A stretch of 5,320 nt of DNA, taken from the NCBI GenBank assembly GCA_030609975.1, contig JAUWSR010000264.1, positions 1-5,320 of the forward strand. The letters run 5' to 3'. The first letter of the stretch is position 1, and each line of letters starts with the position of its first letter. Positions 1-5,320 of this stretch are shown piece after piece. Source of the stretch: Acidobacteriota bacterium (GTDB taxonomy: Bacteria; Acidobacteriota; Aminicenantia; Aminicenantales; Aminicenantaceae). The notes beneath the pieces were generated by a model. It ran no database searches and had not been told where the DNA came from. It saw nothing but the letters and a program-made list of their open reading frames with translations. The translations under genes and the position numbers were made by a program.

Positions 1-994
1 ATGTAAGAGGCTTTCTGCCGGGAATTGTCCTCTCGGTGGTGGGTATGCCTTTCTCTATGTTCGCGAGTTCTGATCTTAATTCATCTGCGCTCTGATACCT
101 GCTCGCTTTATCCTTTTCTAAACACTTCAATATTAAATTGCTCAAGTCATCTGGAATCTGAGCATTATACTGCTTGGGGCTTTTGGGAGATTCACTCTTA
201 TGTTTCATGGCTATGCTCAAAGCCGTATCCCCATCGAACGGCACTCTCCCAGTTACCATCTCGTATAAAATCACCCCCAATGAATATAGATCGGACCGCT
301 GGTCAACCTCCTTCGCCTCAGCCTGCTCGGGTGACATGTACTCAGGGGTTCCGATCATCACTCCGGCGCCGGTGATCCCTTTCTCTTTTAAGGAGCGGGC
401 AATGCCGAAGTCCATTATCCGGACTTGTCCTTCCCTGTCGATCATGATGTTATGGGGCTTCAAATCCCTGTGGACAACGCCCATCTTATGGGCCTCCGAC
501 AAGCCTTCACACACTTGTTTCGCTATGGATAACGCTGTCTCGATCCCAAGCTTCCCTGATTGTCTTATCAATCCTTTGAGGTCTTGACCAGACACATATT
601 CCATTGTGATGAAGTGGGTTCCTTTTTCTTCGTTAATATCAAACATCCGCCCGACATTCTTATGGACGATCTTTCGGGCAAGCTTCAGTTCATTCCCAAA
701 ACGTTCCAAGGTCTTTCTGTCAGAGGAGATCTCAGGCATGATGAGTTTTAGGGCTATCTTCTCTTTTATTTTTGTATCGACTGCCTTATAGACTCTCCCC
801 ATACCTCCTCGGCCCAGTTCTTCGATAATCTGATACCTCTCAGCAAATGTGGAGCCCGTTGTTAATCCTTCCACTGGTGTCTCGAGCGTTTTCGTAAAGG
901 ATGGCCTGCCTTCCTCTAAAGGAAGAGGAGTCGCACACTTTTTACAGAACTGGGAATCCTGAGTGTTTTCTGCTTCACACTTCGGGCATTTCAT
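1..994 (-). CDS. Zinc-ribbon Hanks-type Ser/Thr protein kinase (N-terminal part, runs off left edge)
   Basis: This is a partial gene with 331 residues visible and no stop before the window edge. Residues 1-22 form a zinc ribbon with CxxC pairs at C3/C6 and C17/C20. A Thr-rich linker (about 31-46) leads into a complete kinase domain at about 54-310. Visible catalytic elements are the glycine loop G61/G63/G66, the ATP-anchoring K83 (IALK), probable helix-C E102, HRDLKPHN with D177 and N182, DFG at D195, the SPE motif at E223, D235, and the subdomain XI arginine R299. All key residues are present, so it should be an active cytoplasmic Ser/Thr kinase of the PknB type. The start is well fixed: an in-frame TAG lies three codons upstream and an AAAGGA Shine-Dalgarno (1004-1009) sits 9 nt before the ATG. 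Relatives commonly carry TPR, TolB-like or other repeats after the kinase domain, but that part lies outside the window. It is divergent from the S9 peptidase gene and paralogous to the kinase at 4468. Confidence 0.95.
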   Translation of the reverse strand, partial: MKCPKCEAENTQDSQFCKKCATPLPLEEGRPSFTKTLETPVEGLTTGSTFAERYQIIEELGRGGMGRVYKAVDTKIKEKIALKLIMPEISSDRKTLERFGNELKLARKIVHKNVGRMFDINEEKGTHFITMEYVSGQDLKGLIRQSGKLGIETALSIAKQVCEGLSEAHKMGVVHRDLKPHNIMIDREGQVRIMDFGIARSLKEKGITGAGVMIGTPEYMSPEQAEAKEVDQRSDLYSLGVILYEMVTGRVPFDGDTALSIAMKHKSESPKSPKQYNAQIPDDLSNLILKCLEKDKASRYQSADELRSELANIEKGIPTTERTIPGRKPLT

Positions 995-1022
995 GCGTCG
1001 CTATCCTTTCGCTTACGGCTCT

Positions 1023-1052
1023 AGGATATCCATATCCATTGTGGAGTGTCAA
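1023..1052 (-). promoter_or_regulatory. Candidate sigma70-type promoter of the left kinase
   Basis: On the minus strand a perfect -35 TTGACA (1052-1047) is followed after 18 bp by TATCCT (1028-1023). TATCCT matches the -10 consensus at 4 of 6 positions, including the critical first T, second A and last T. Transcription would start near 1016, leaving a leader of about 22 nt that contains the AAAGGA ribosome binding site. Spacing and position fit the gene. The call rests only on consensus matching. Confidence 0.45.
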
Positions 1053-1070
1053 ATGGAAAAGGACAGAGGA

Positions 1071-1076
1071 TATAAT
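1071..1076 (+). promoter_or_regulatory. Possible -10 box (TATAAT) for the S9 peptidase gene
   Basis: A perfect TATAAT lies on the plus strand 70 bp before the GTG start and would give a leader of about 60 nt. At 17-bp spacing the -35 position reads GTCAAA (1048-1053), only 3 of 6 matches. A perfect TTGACA on the same strand at 1096-1101 has no acceptable -10 at 16-18 bp (sequence there is GGACCATT). Neither makes a full promoter. If the TATAAT is used, its -35 region overlaps the -35 of the divergent kinase promoter, so the two transcripts could compete. Confidence 0.25.
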
Positions 1077-1133
1077 TTAATGTCATAGGTTTTAATTGAC
1101 AAAGGGCCTTAAAATTCGGACCATTGGCAAAAA

Positions 1134-1140
1134 AGGAGGA
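1134..1140 (+). promoter_or_regulatory. Strong Shine-Dalgarno that decides the GTG start of the S9 peptidase
   Basis: AGGAGGA ends 5 nt before the GTG at 1146. Reading upstream in frame, a TAA is met at 1110 with no ATG between, and the residues directly after the GTG form a clean signal peptide. The GTG is therefore preferred over any downstream ATG. Confidence 0.85.
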
Positions 1141-1145
1141 GAATT

Positions 1146-3467
1146 GTGAAAAAATCCGGCAACGTAATAATTTGGCTCCTGTCTTCGGTAATAATCCTAG
1201 CATCAGTCTCCCTAGCTTCGGCTCATGAAGACAGAGAGGCGCTTTCAGAGGAGGATTATGCTCAGGCTGAGAAATTTCTGCGTAAGCACACAGGTTCCCT
1301 CGTCTTTGGCGCAACCGTAAGTCCAAACTGGATGGGTGGGAATGTCTTCTGGTATAGAAACAACATCCCGGAGGGACATGAATTTGTCTTTGTCGATAAA
1401 AAAAAGAAAACGCGGTCCCGGGCTTTTAACCACCAGAAACTTGCCCAGGCTCTGTCCTCAGCAGCGGGGAAAACTTACAAACCATACAAACTGCCCTTTC
1501 AACGGATTGAGTTTTCTGAAGATAGAAAATCACTATTATTTACCGTGAGATCCCAAACTTACTCCTATAACATCGCCAACAATACGTGTGCGGCGGTAGA
1601 AACCGCAAAAAAGGAAAGGCCTGGCCGCAACATGATGGTTTCGCCTGACGGCAAGCGAGCGGTTTTCATTCGGGAATACGATCTTTGGGTAAGGGACCTG
1701 GAAAACGGGGAAGAACTTCAACTGACAAAGGATGGACAAAAAGATTTTGGTTATGGCACCAACAACGCAGGATGGACGAAGAGAGATGCACCTGTGCTTC
1801 TCTGGTCGCCTGATTCCAAAAAGATCGCCACTTTTCAACATGACGGCCGCGGTGTCGGGGAAATGTACCTCGTAAACACCAAAGTGGGTCACCCCAAGCT
1901 TGAAGCTTGGAAATACCCCTTGCCTGAGGACAAGGAGATCTTCCGCATCCATCGGATCGTGATCCATGTAGACGAACCTCGGGTTGTACGCCTCCAAATG
2001 CCCCCTGACCAACACCGATCCACCATTACCGATCACATCGCTGTAAGGGGCGGACAACTGGCAGATGCGGAGTGGAGTCTGGATTCCTCACAGCTGGCCT
2101 TTGTCTCTGTATCGCGTGATCACAAACACGTCATACTCAGGATGGCCGATCCTGAAACCGGCAAGATCCGCGATGTTCTGGAGGAAAAGGTGGATACCTT
2201 CTTTGAATCCGGATTCAACACGGTGAACTGGCGTGTGCTGTCCGAATCGAACGAAGTGATCTGGTTCTCCCAACGTGACGATTGGGGACATCTTTATCTT
2301 TATGATCTGGCTACGGGTCAACTGAAACAGCAGATCACTCAGGGAGATTGGAATGTCCTTCAGGTCCTTCGGATCGACAGGAAAAAAAGGCTCATCTACT
2401 TTCTGGGCTGCAGCCGGGAAGAGGGAGATCCCTACTTCCAGTATTTCTACCGGGTCGCTATGGATAGAAAAAACGCTGTGCAGCTCCTCACGCCGGAAAG
2501 AGCCAATCACAGGATTTCACTCTCCCCCTCAGGACAAAGCTTTGTCGACAGCTATTCGACCCCGGTGGAACCTCCTGTTACTCTGGTTAGAAACAACAAA
2601 GGACAAAAACTTGTTGATCTAGAAAAAGCCGATATCTCCCGTTTGATCGAAATAGGCTGGCAGCCACCTATCCCCTATTCAGTCAAAGCCCGTGACGGCA
2701 CGACCGACCTCTACGGACTCATGCACAAGCCCACCCACTTCGATCCCTCAAAAAAATATCCCATTATCAATTCCATCTATCCAGGGCCCCAGTCTGGAAG
2801 TGTGGGCAGCCGCAGCTTTGCTCCCTCACGCGGAGATCAACAGGCTCTAGCCGAGTTGGGTTTCATCGTGGTCACATTGGACGCCATGGGAACTCCCATG
2901 CGTTCCAAATCTTTCCATGAAGCCTACTACGGCAACATGGGTGATAACGGCTTACCCGATCACATCACCGGTATGCAACAGCTGGCCGAACGCTTCCCCT
3001 GGATCGACATCGAGCGTGTGGGGATCTACGGTGGTTCCGGGGGTGGATTCGCATCAACAGACGCCATTCTCCGCTATCCTGACTTTTTCAAAGTGGCTGT
3101 CAGCACATCCGGCAACCATGACAACCGTTCCTACGAGGACGACTGGGGGGAAAAATGGCAGGGGCTCCTCATCACCAATCCCGATGGCACGACCAATTAC
3201 GACAACCAGGCCAACCAACTCCTGGCCAAAAACCTGAAGGGAAAGCTGCTACTGGCACACGGCACCATGGATTCCAATGTGCCCTTTTATAACACACTCC
3301 TGGTTGTTAATGAACTCATTGCCGCCAACAAGGACTTTGACCTCATCCTTTTTCCCAACCGGGGCCACGGCCTGGGTGAAACCTACATGATCAGGCGCCG
3401 CTGGGACTACTTCGTCAAACACCTTCTGGGTGCAGACCCCCCGAAAGAATATCGGATCAAACGGTAA
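1146..3467 (+). CDS. Secreted DPP IV-like S9 family peptidase
   Basis: This is a complete 773-residue serine peptidase of clan SC, family S9. Residues 1-26 are a signal peptide (KK, hydrophobic core, ASA before H27), so it acts in the periplasm or outside the cell. A DPP IV-type beta-propeller spans roughly 60-500 and includes repeated WSPD/WSLD blades and a WSQRDDWGHLYLYD segment. The alpha/beta-hydrolase domain spans about 515-765. The catalytic triad is S631 (in GGSGGG), D709 (in HGTMDSNVP) and H741 (in RGHG). These spacings of 78 and 32 residues equal those of human DPP4 (S630, D708, H740). N711, Y663 and W667 fall at the positions of DPP4 N710, Y662 and Y666. The DPP4 Glu-Glu motif that binds the substrate N-terminus has no counterpart between W210 and W220, so strict dipeptidyl-aminopeptidase activity is doubtful and specificity is unknown. 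The role is probably extracellular peptide scavenging. It is divergent from the kinase at 994 and ends 17 bp from a convergent gene. Confidence 0.95.
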   Translation: MKKSGNVIIWLLSSVIILASVSLASAHEDREALSEEDYAQAEKFLRKHTGSLVFGATVSPNWMGGNVFWYRNNIPEGHEFVFVDKKKKTRSRAFNHQKLAQALSSAAGKTYKPYKLPFQRIEFSEDRKSLLFTVRSQTYSYNIANNTCAAVETAKKERPGRNMMVSPDGKRAVFIREYDLWVRDLENGEELQLTKDGQKDFGYGTNNAGWTKRDAPVLLWSPDSKKIATFQHDGRGVGEMYLVNTKVGHPKLEAWKYPLPEDKEIFRIHRIVIHVDEPRVVRLQMPPDQHRSTITDHIAVRGGQLADAEWSLDSSQLAFVSVSRDHKHVILRMADPETGKIRDVLEEKVDTFFESGFNTVNWRVLSESNEVIWFSQRDDWGHLYLYDLATGQLKQQITQGDWNVLQVLRIDRKKRLIYFLGCSREEGDPYFQYFYRVAMDRKNAVQLLTPERANHRISLSPSGQSFVDSYSTPVEPPVTLVRNNKGQKLVDLEKADISRLIEIGWQPPIPYSVKARDGTTDLYGLMHKPTHFDPSKKYPIINSIYPGPQSGSVGSRSFAPSRGDQQALAELGFIVVTLDAMGTPMRSKSFHEAYYGNMGDNGLPDHITGMQQLAERFPWIDIERVGIYGGSGGGFASTDAILRYPDFFKVAVSTSGNHDNRSYEDDWGEKWQGLLITNPDGTTNYDNQANQLLAKNLKGKLLLAHGTMDSNVPFYNTLLVVNELIAANKDFDLILFPNRGHGLGETYMIRRRWDYFVKHLLGADPPKEYRIKR

Positions 3468-3484
3468 TCATACGGTAACCAGGA

Positions 3485-4048
3485 TTATTCTGACAGTTTA
3501 TCTAAAACAGATTTCCACAAATCTGAAAGCCCCAACTTTTCTGCCCAATCCATAATGTATGCTTCATCAATCATGGCTCCGGAAATTTTCATCATGCCTA
3601 CAATATCGCGGAGATGTTTATCCGATCCACCCTTTTGGTAATATTCAAGTTTTTTTATTATTACATCTTCCGGAGCAGCAAATTCGGCAGAACTGGTTTC
3701 AGATATATTCAGTCTTTTTGTCCGGCTGAACCGGGAGCGATTAAAGCTATCTCTGTCAGGGATCATCACATCAATCTTTAATCCCGAAGAAGGGTGGATG
3801 ATATTGAATTGATGTCTCTGATTTATGGCTTTTTTGACCGATTCGATTTCTAGATAAAAATCAGATTCAGGAAAACAGTCTTTCAATTTCTGAGCTTGAT
3901 TCAGGTCGATGTCGGCGACAATATCGATGTCATTGGTCAATCGTGGCTCACCATAGGCCATTGCCGCAATAGAGCCAGTGACTAAATATGGAATATTGAG
4001 CTTCTCCAAGCATTTGACAACGAAAAGGAGAAGTTCATGCTGCTCCAT
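3485..4048 (-). CDS. MNT/AbiEii-like nucleotidyltransferase (DUF6036-like)
   Basis: This 187-residue protein has the minimal nucleotidyltransferase (pol-beta fold) signature: G25-S26 in a VTGSIAAMAYG segment, then D40 and D42 in NDIDIV, and a probable third metal-binding acid, D93, in LKIDVMIP. All three acids are present, so it is likely catalytically competent. A C-terminal helical part (about 123-187) contains EDVIIKKLEYYQKGG followed by KHLRDI, which resembles AbiEii/DUF6036-type proteins. Known relatives transfer nucleotides to protein or tRNA, for example AbiEii/MenA-type toxins and MNT antitoxins; the target here cannot be read from sequence. Its ATG lies inside the last codons of the upstream 69-residue gene (14-bp overlap), with AAAAGG 7 nt upstream, so the two are translationally coupled. 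Base composition is about 40% GC by hand count, against about 55% in the neighbouring peptidase, which hints at separate acquisition. The enzyme class is fairly sure; a toxin role is inference. Confidence 0.85.
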   Translation of the reverse strand: MEQHELLLFVVKCLEKLNIPYLVTGSIAAMAYGEPRLTNDIDIVADIDLNQAQKLKDCFPESDFYLEIESVKKAINQRHQFNIIHPSSGLKIDVMIPDRDSFNRSRFSRTKRLNISETSSAEFAAPEDVIIKKLEYYQKGGSDKHLRDIVGMMKISGAMIDEAYIMDWAEKLGLSDLWKSVLDKLSE

Positions 4049-4244
4049 GGGACATCCTTTTGGCTATTTCTCTGTTGAGTCTATCCTCGTCCCAATCAGG
4101 GTGCAGAGAATGCAACTGATATTGCAGTTGAAATCGGGTAGATCTCCATAATCCAAAGGCTATTTGAAGACGCTCATAAGGCAGTTTCTTTTTAAGGACA
4201 TCGACCATGTCATCATCGAGGATTTCAATGCGATCGATCTTCAT
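4035..4244 (-). CDS. Small 69-residue protein, first gene of the nucleotidyltransferase operon
   Basis: I do not recognise a named family. The 69-residue protein has no signal peptide or membrane segment. It starts with an acidic stretch (IEILDDDMVDVL), then a predicted helix around LPYERLQIAFGLWRSTRFQL, then a conserved-looking LHSLHPDWDEDRLNREIAKRMSHG tail. From memory, small proteins with this 'ERL…A…HPDW(D/S)E…E…RR' pattern sit directly upstream of DUF6036-like nucleotidyltransferases in several phyla, which supports it as a real gene; I could not check this. Its stop TGA overlaps the start region of the nucleotidyltransferase. The ATG lies just downstream of a near-consensus promoter and has at best a weak purine-rich AGAGAAAG upstream, most of which may lie before the transcription start. 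It could be an antitoxin, an adaptor or a substrate for its partner. Confidence 0.75.
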   Translation of the reverse strand: MKIDRIEILDDDMVDVLKKKLPYERLQIAFGLWRSTRFQLQYQLHSLHPDWDEDRLNREIAKRMSHGAA

Positions 4245-4258
4245 GGGTACTACTTTCT

Positions 4259-4287
4259 CTTATAAGCCACATATCGCAGCAAGTCAA
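4259..4287 (-). promoter_or_regulatory. Strong candidate sigma70-type promoter of the small-protein/nucleotidyltransferase operon
   Basis: On the minus strand TTGACT (4287-4282) and TATAAG (4264-4259) are separated by exactly 17 bp, each with 5 of 6 consensus matches. Transcription would begin near 4252-4251, only about 7-8 nt before the ATG at 4244, so the mRNA would be almost leaderless. Confidence 0.6.
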
Positions 4288-4312
4288 GATTGTGACCCAA
4301 ATACGGGCCAAA

Positions 4313-4363
4313 TTAAGCGAGTTTAAGCAAAATCTGTTGCACAGGCGTTACACAGGGATCTGT
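4313..4363. repeat. Phased short direct repeats in the divergent intergenic region (operator-like)
   Basis: Within the 223-bp gap between the small gene and the right-hand kinase, TTAAGC occurs at 4313-4318 and 4323-4328 (10-bp period). CACAGG occurs at 4340-4345 and 4351-4356 (11-bp period). The second pair is flanked by ATCTGT at 4332-4337 and 4358-4363, giving the order CTGT, ACAG, ACAG, CTGT. About one helical turn between copies is typical of paired protein-binding sites, but the units are only 6 bp and could be chance. The block lies between the two divergent -35 boxes. Confidence 0.3.
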
Positions 4364-4413
4364 CTACCTTCCCGCTGGCCCATCTCTAGAGTTTTTCTAA
4401 CATTTACAAGCGA

Positions 4414-4440
4414 TTGACTTCTCTCCCCGAACTTTATATT
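4414..4440 (+). promoter_or_regulatory. Candidate promoter of the right-hand kinase
   Basis: TTGACT (4414-4419) precedes TATATT (4435-4440), each with 5 of 6 consensus matches, but at a short 15-bp spacing. At the ideal 17 bp the -10 would be TATTCT (4437-4442), with 4 of 6 matches. Transcription would start near 4447, leaving a leader of about 20 nt that includes the GAGGG ribosome binding site. Confidence 0.4.
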
Positions 4441-4467
4441 CTTTTACCAAGTGAGGGTAATGGGATT

Positions 4468-5320
4468 ATGAAATGCCCGGGATGTCATACCGACAATCCT
4501 GAAGATTCAAAATTCTGCAAGGAATGCGCCACATCCTTAACAGGATATGAAGCTGTCCAGCCCTCTTTTACCAGAACCCTCCAAACACCTGTCAAGGATT
4601 TGATCAAAGGGGCGACCTTCGCCGGCAGATACCAGATCTTTGAAGAGTTGGGCAGAGGGGGTATGGGAGTTGTCTACAAAGCCGAGGATACCAAGCTCAA
4701 ACGAAGAGTCGCACTGAAGTTTCTGCCTTCAGAGTTAACCCACATTCCTGACATCAAAGAGAGATTTATACGGGAGGCACAGTCTGCCGCCGCCTTGGAT
4801 CATCCCAACATATGTACGGTTTATGAATTTGACGAGGCTGACGAGAAAACCTTCATCTCCATGGCCTATATTGAAGGCCAAAGTTTAAAAAAGAAGATCG
4901 AATCGGACCCACTGGAACTGGATGAGGCCATAAGGATAGCCTTACAAGTCTCCGAAGGTCTGCAGGAAGCCCATAAGAAAGGAGTCGTACACAGGGACAT
5001 CAAGAGTGCCAACATCATGGTGACGGAGAAAGGCCAGGCGAAGATCATGGATTTTGGACTGGCCAGGATGACAGGGACAACACTCTTGACAAAGGAAGGG
5101 GTGGCGATGGGGACGATTGCCTACATGTCTCCCGAACAGGCGCGCGGTGAAGAGGTTGATTTTCGTACGGACATCTGGTCATTGGGCGTGGTTCTGTATG
5201 AGATGTTCAGCGGTCAGTTGCCGTTCAAGGGGGAACATGAACAGAGTGTTGTGTATTCCATCAGGAAGGATAAACCCAAGCCGCTCACAGACTTAAAGGC
5301 TGACATTCCCACGTCAATAG
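4468..5320 (+). CDS. Zinc-ribbon Hanks-type Ser/Thr protein kinase (N-terminal part, runs off right edge)
   Basis: This is a partial gene with 284 residues visible and no stop before the window edge. It has the same build as the kinase at 994-1: zinc ribbon with C3/C6 and C17/C20, a Thr-rich linker (32-47), then a kinase domain from about residue 55. Catalytic elements are G62/G64/G67, K84, probable helix-C E103, HRDIKSAN with D177 and N182, DFG at D195, SPE at E223 and D235. The window ends between subdomains X and XI, so the last part of the domain and any C-terminal region are unseen. It should be an active cytoplasmic Ser/Thr kinase. In the 41 residues from the linker end through the lysine strand it matches the other kinase at 28 positions. 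The ATG is chosen because it starts the zinc ribbon exactly as in the paralogue, with GAGGG (4453-4457) upstream; an in-frame TAG lies at about 4387. It is divergent from the small-protein operon. Confidence 0.95.
   Translation, partial: MKCPGCHTDNPEDSKFCKECATSLTGYEAVQPSFTRTLQTPVKDLIKGATFAGRYQIFEELGRGGMGVVYKAEDTKLKRRVALKFLPSELTHIPDIKERFIREAQSAAALDHPNICTVYEFDEADEKTFISMAYIEGQSLKKKIESDPLELDEAIRIALQVSEGLQEAHKKGVVHRDIKSANIMVTEKGQAKIMDFGLARMTGTTLLTKEGVAMGTIAYMSPEQARGEEVDFRTDIWSLGVVLYEMFSGQLPFKGEHEQSVVYSIRKDKPKPLTDLKADIPTSI

Noticed and set aside
174..587. Plus-strand open frame of 137 codons across the left kinase.
   Set aside because: It is antisense to the kinase catalytic core, whose HRD, DFG and SPE motifs are all in the minus frame. 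Its protein shows no family features.
1536..2057. Minus-strand open frame of 173 codons inside the peptidase gene.
   Set aside because: It is antisense to a well-supported coding sequence, has no recognisable domain and no ribosome binding context. It is a shadow frame, as are the other antisense and out-of-frame stretches over 1245-3237.
3465..3491. Possible stem (GGTAATC against GATTATT) in the 17-bp gap between the convergent peptidase and nucleotidyltransferase genes, as a bidirectional terminator.
   Set aside because: It has only about five Watson-Crick pairs plus G-U ends, is AT-rich, and has no clear U-tract. It is too weak to call a terminator. The convergent transcripts may simply overlap.
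3468..4250. Target-site duplication around the small-protein/nucleotidyltransferase unit (TCATACGGTAACC at 3468 against TCATGGGTACTAC at 4241).
   Set aside because: The match is imperfect and needs a gap, and the right copy includes the start codon of the small gene. There is no transposase or inverted terminal repeat, so it is probably chance.
4340..4363. Hairpin or riboswitch made from the CTGT/ACAG units upstream of the right kinase.
   Set aside because: Arms are only 4 bp, and the block lies upstream of the likely transcription start, so it would not be in the mRNA.
4866..5048. Minus-strand 60-codon open frame inside the right kinase, with a hydrophobic start.
   Set aside because: It lies opposite the kinase catalytic loop and its composition is explained by complementing that coding sequence.

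Overview
The window looks like a chromosomal segment from an uncultivated-type bacterium with large families of 'eukaryotic-like' Ser/Thr kinases and secreted S9 peptidases. The zinc-ribbon kinase architecture and the peptidase wording most resemble what I recall from Candidatus Aminicenantota (OP8) and neighbouring Acidobacteria-like lineages. That placement is from memory of protein style, not from a marker gene, and is moderate at best. There is no rRNA, tRNA, insertion sequence, CRISPR array or integrase.

Layout, left to right. (1) 994-1, minus: the N-terminal 331 residues of a Hanks-type Ser/Thr kinase with an N-terminal four-cysteine zinc ribbon; it runs off the left edge. (2) 995-1145: a 151-bp divergent promoter region. 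(3) 1146-3467, plus: a complete, secreted, DPP IV-like S9 peptidase of 773 residues with a GTG start and strong Shine-Dalgarno. (4) Only 17 bp later, convergent: a minus-strand two-gene operon, read from 4244 to 3485. It encodes a 69-residue small protein and a 187-residue MNT/AbiEii-like nucleotidyltransferase whose reading frames overlap by 14 bp. (5) 4245-4467: a 223-bp divergent promoter region with phased short repeats. (6) 4468-5320, plus: a second zinc-ribbon Ser/Thr kinase, paralogous to the first, running off the right edge with 284 residues visible. Both kinases are open at the window edges, so a search that requires a stop codon inside the window would miss them.

How they might work together. 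Each kinase is divergently transcribed from its inward neighbour: kinase 1 from the peptidase, kinase 2 from the small-protein/nucleotidyltransferase operon. The kinases share a near-identical zinc ribbon and a conserved threonine-rich linker, and probably have different C-terminal sensor or output regions outside the window. The small-protein/nucleotidyltransferase pair is the most accessory-looking part: it is compact and translationally coupled, has its own near-consensus promoter with an almost absent leader, and is clearly more AT-rich (about 40% GC by hand count over 3481-4020) than the peptidase (about 55% over 2881-3180). It is a reasonable candidate for a toxin-antitoxin-like or defence-type module, but the sequence alone does not prove that role.
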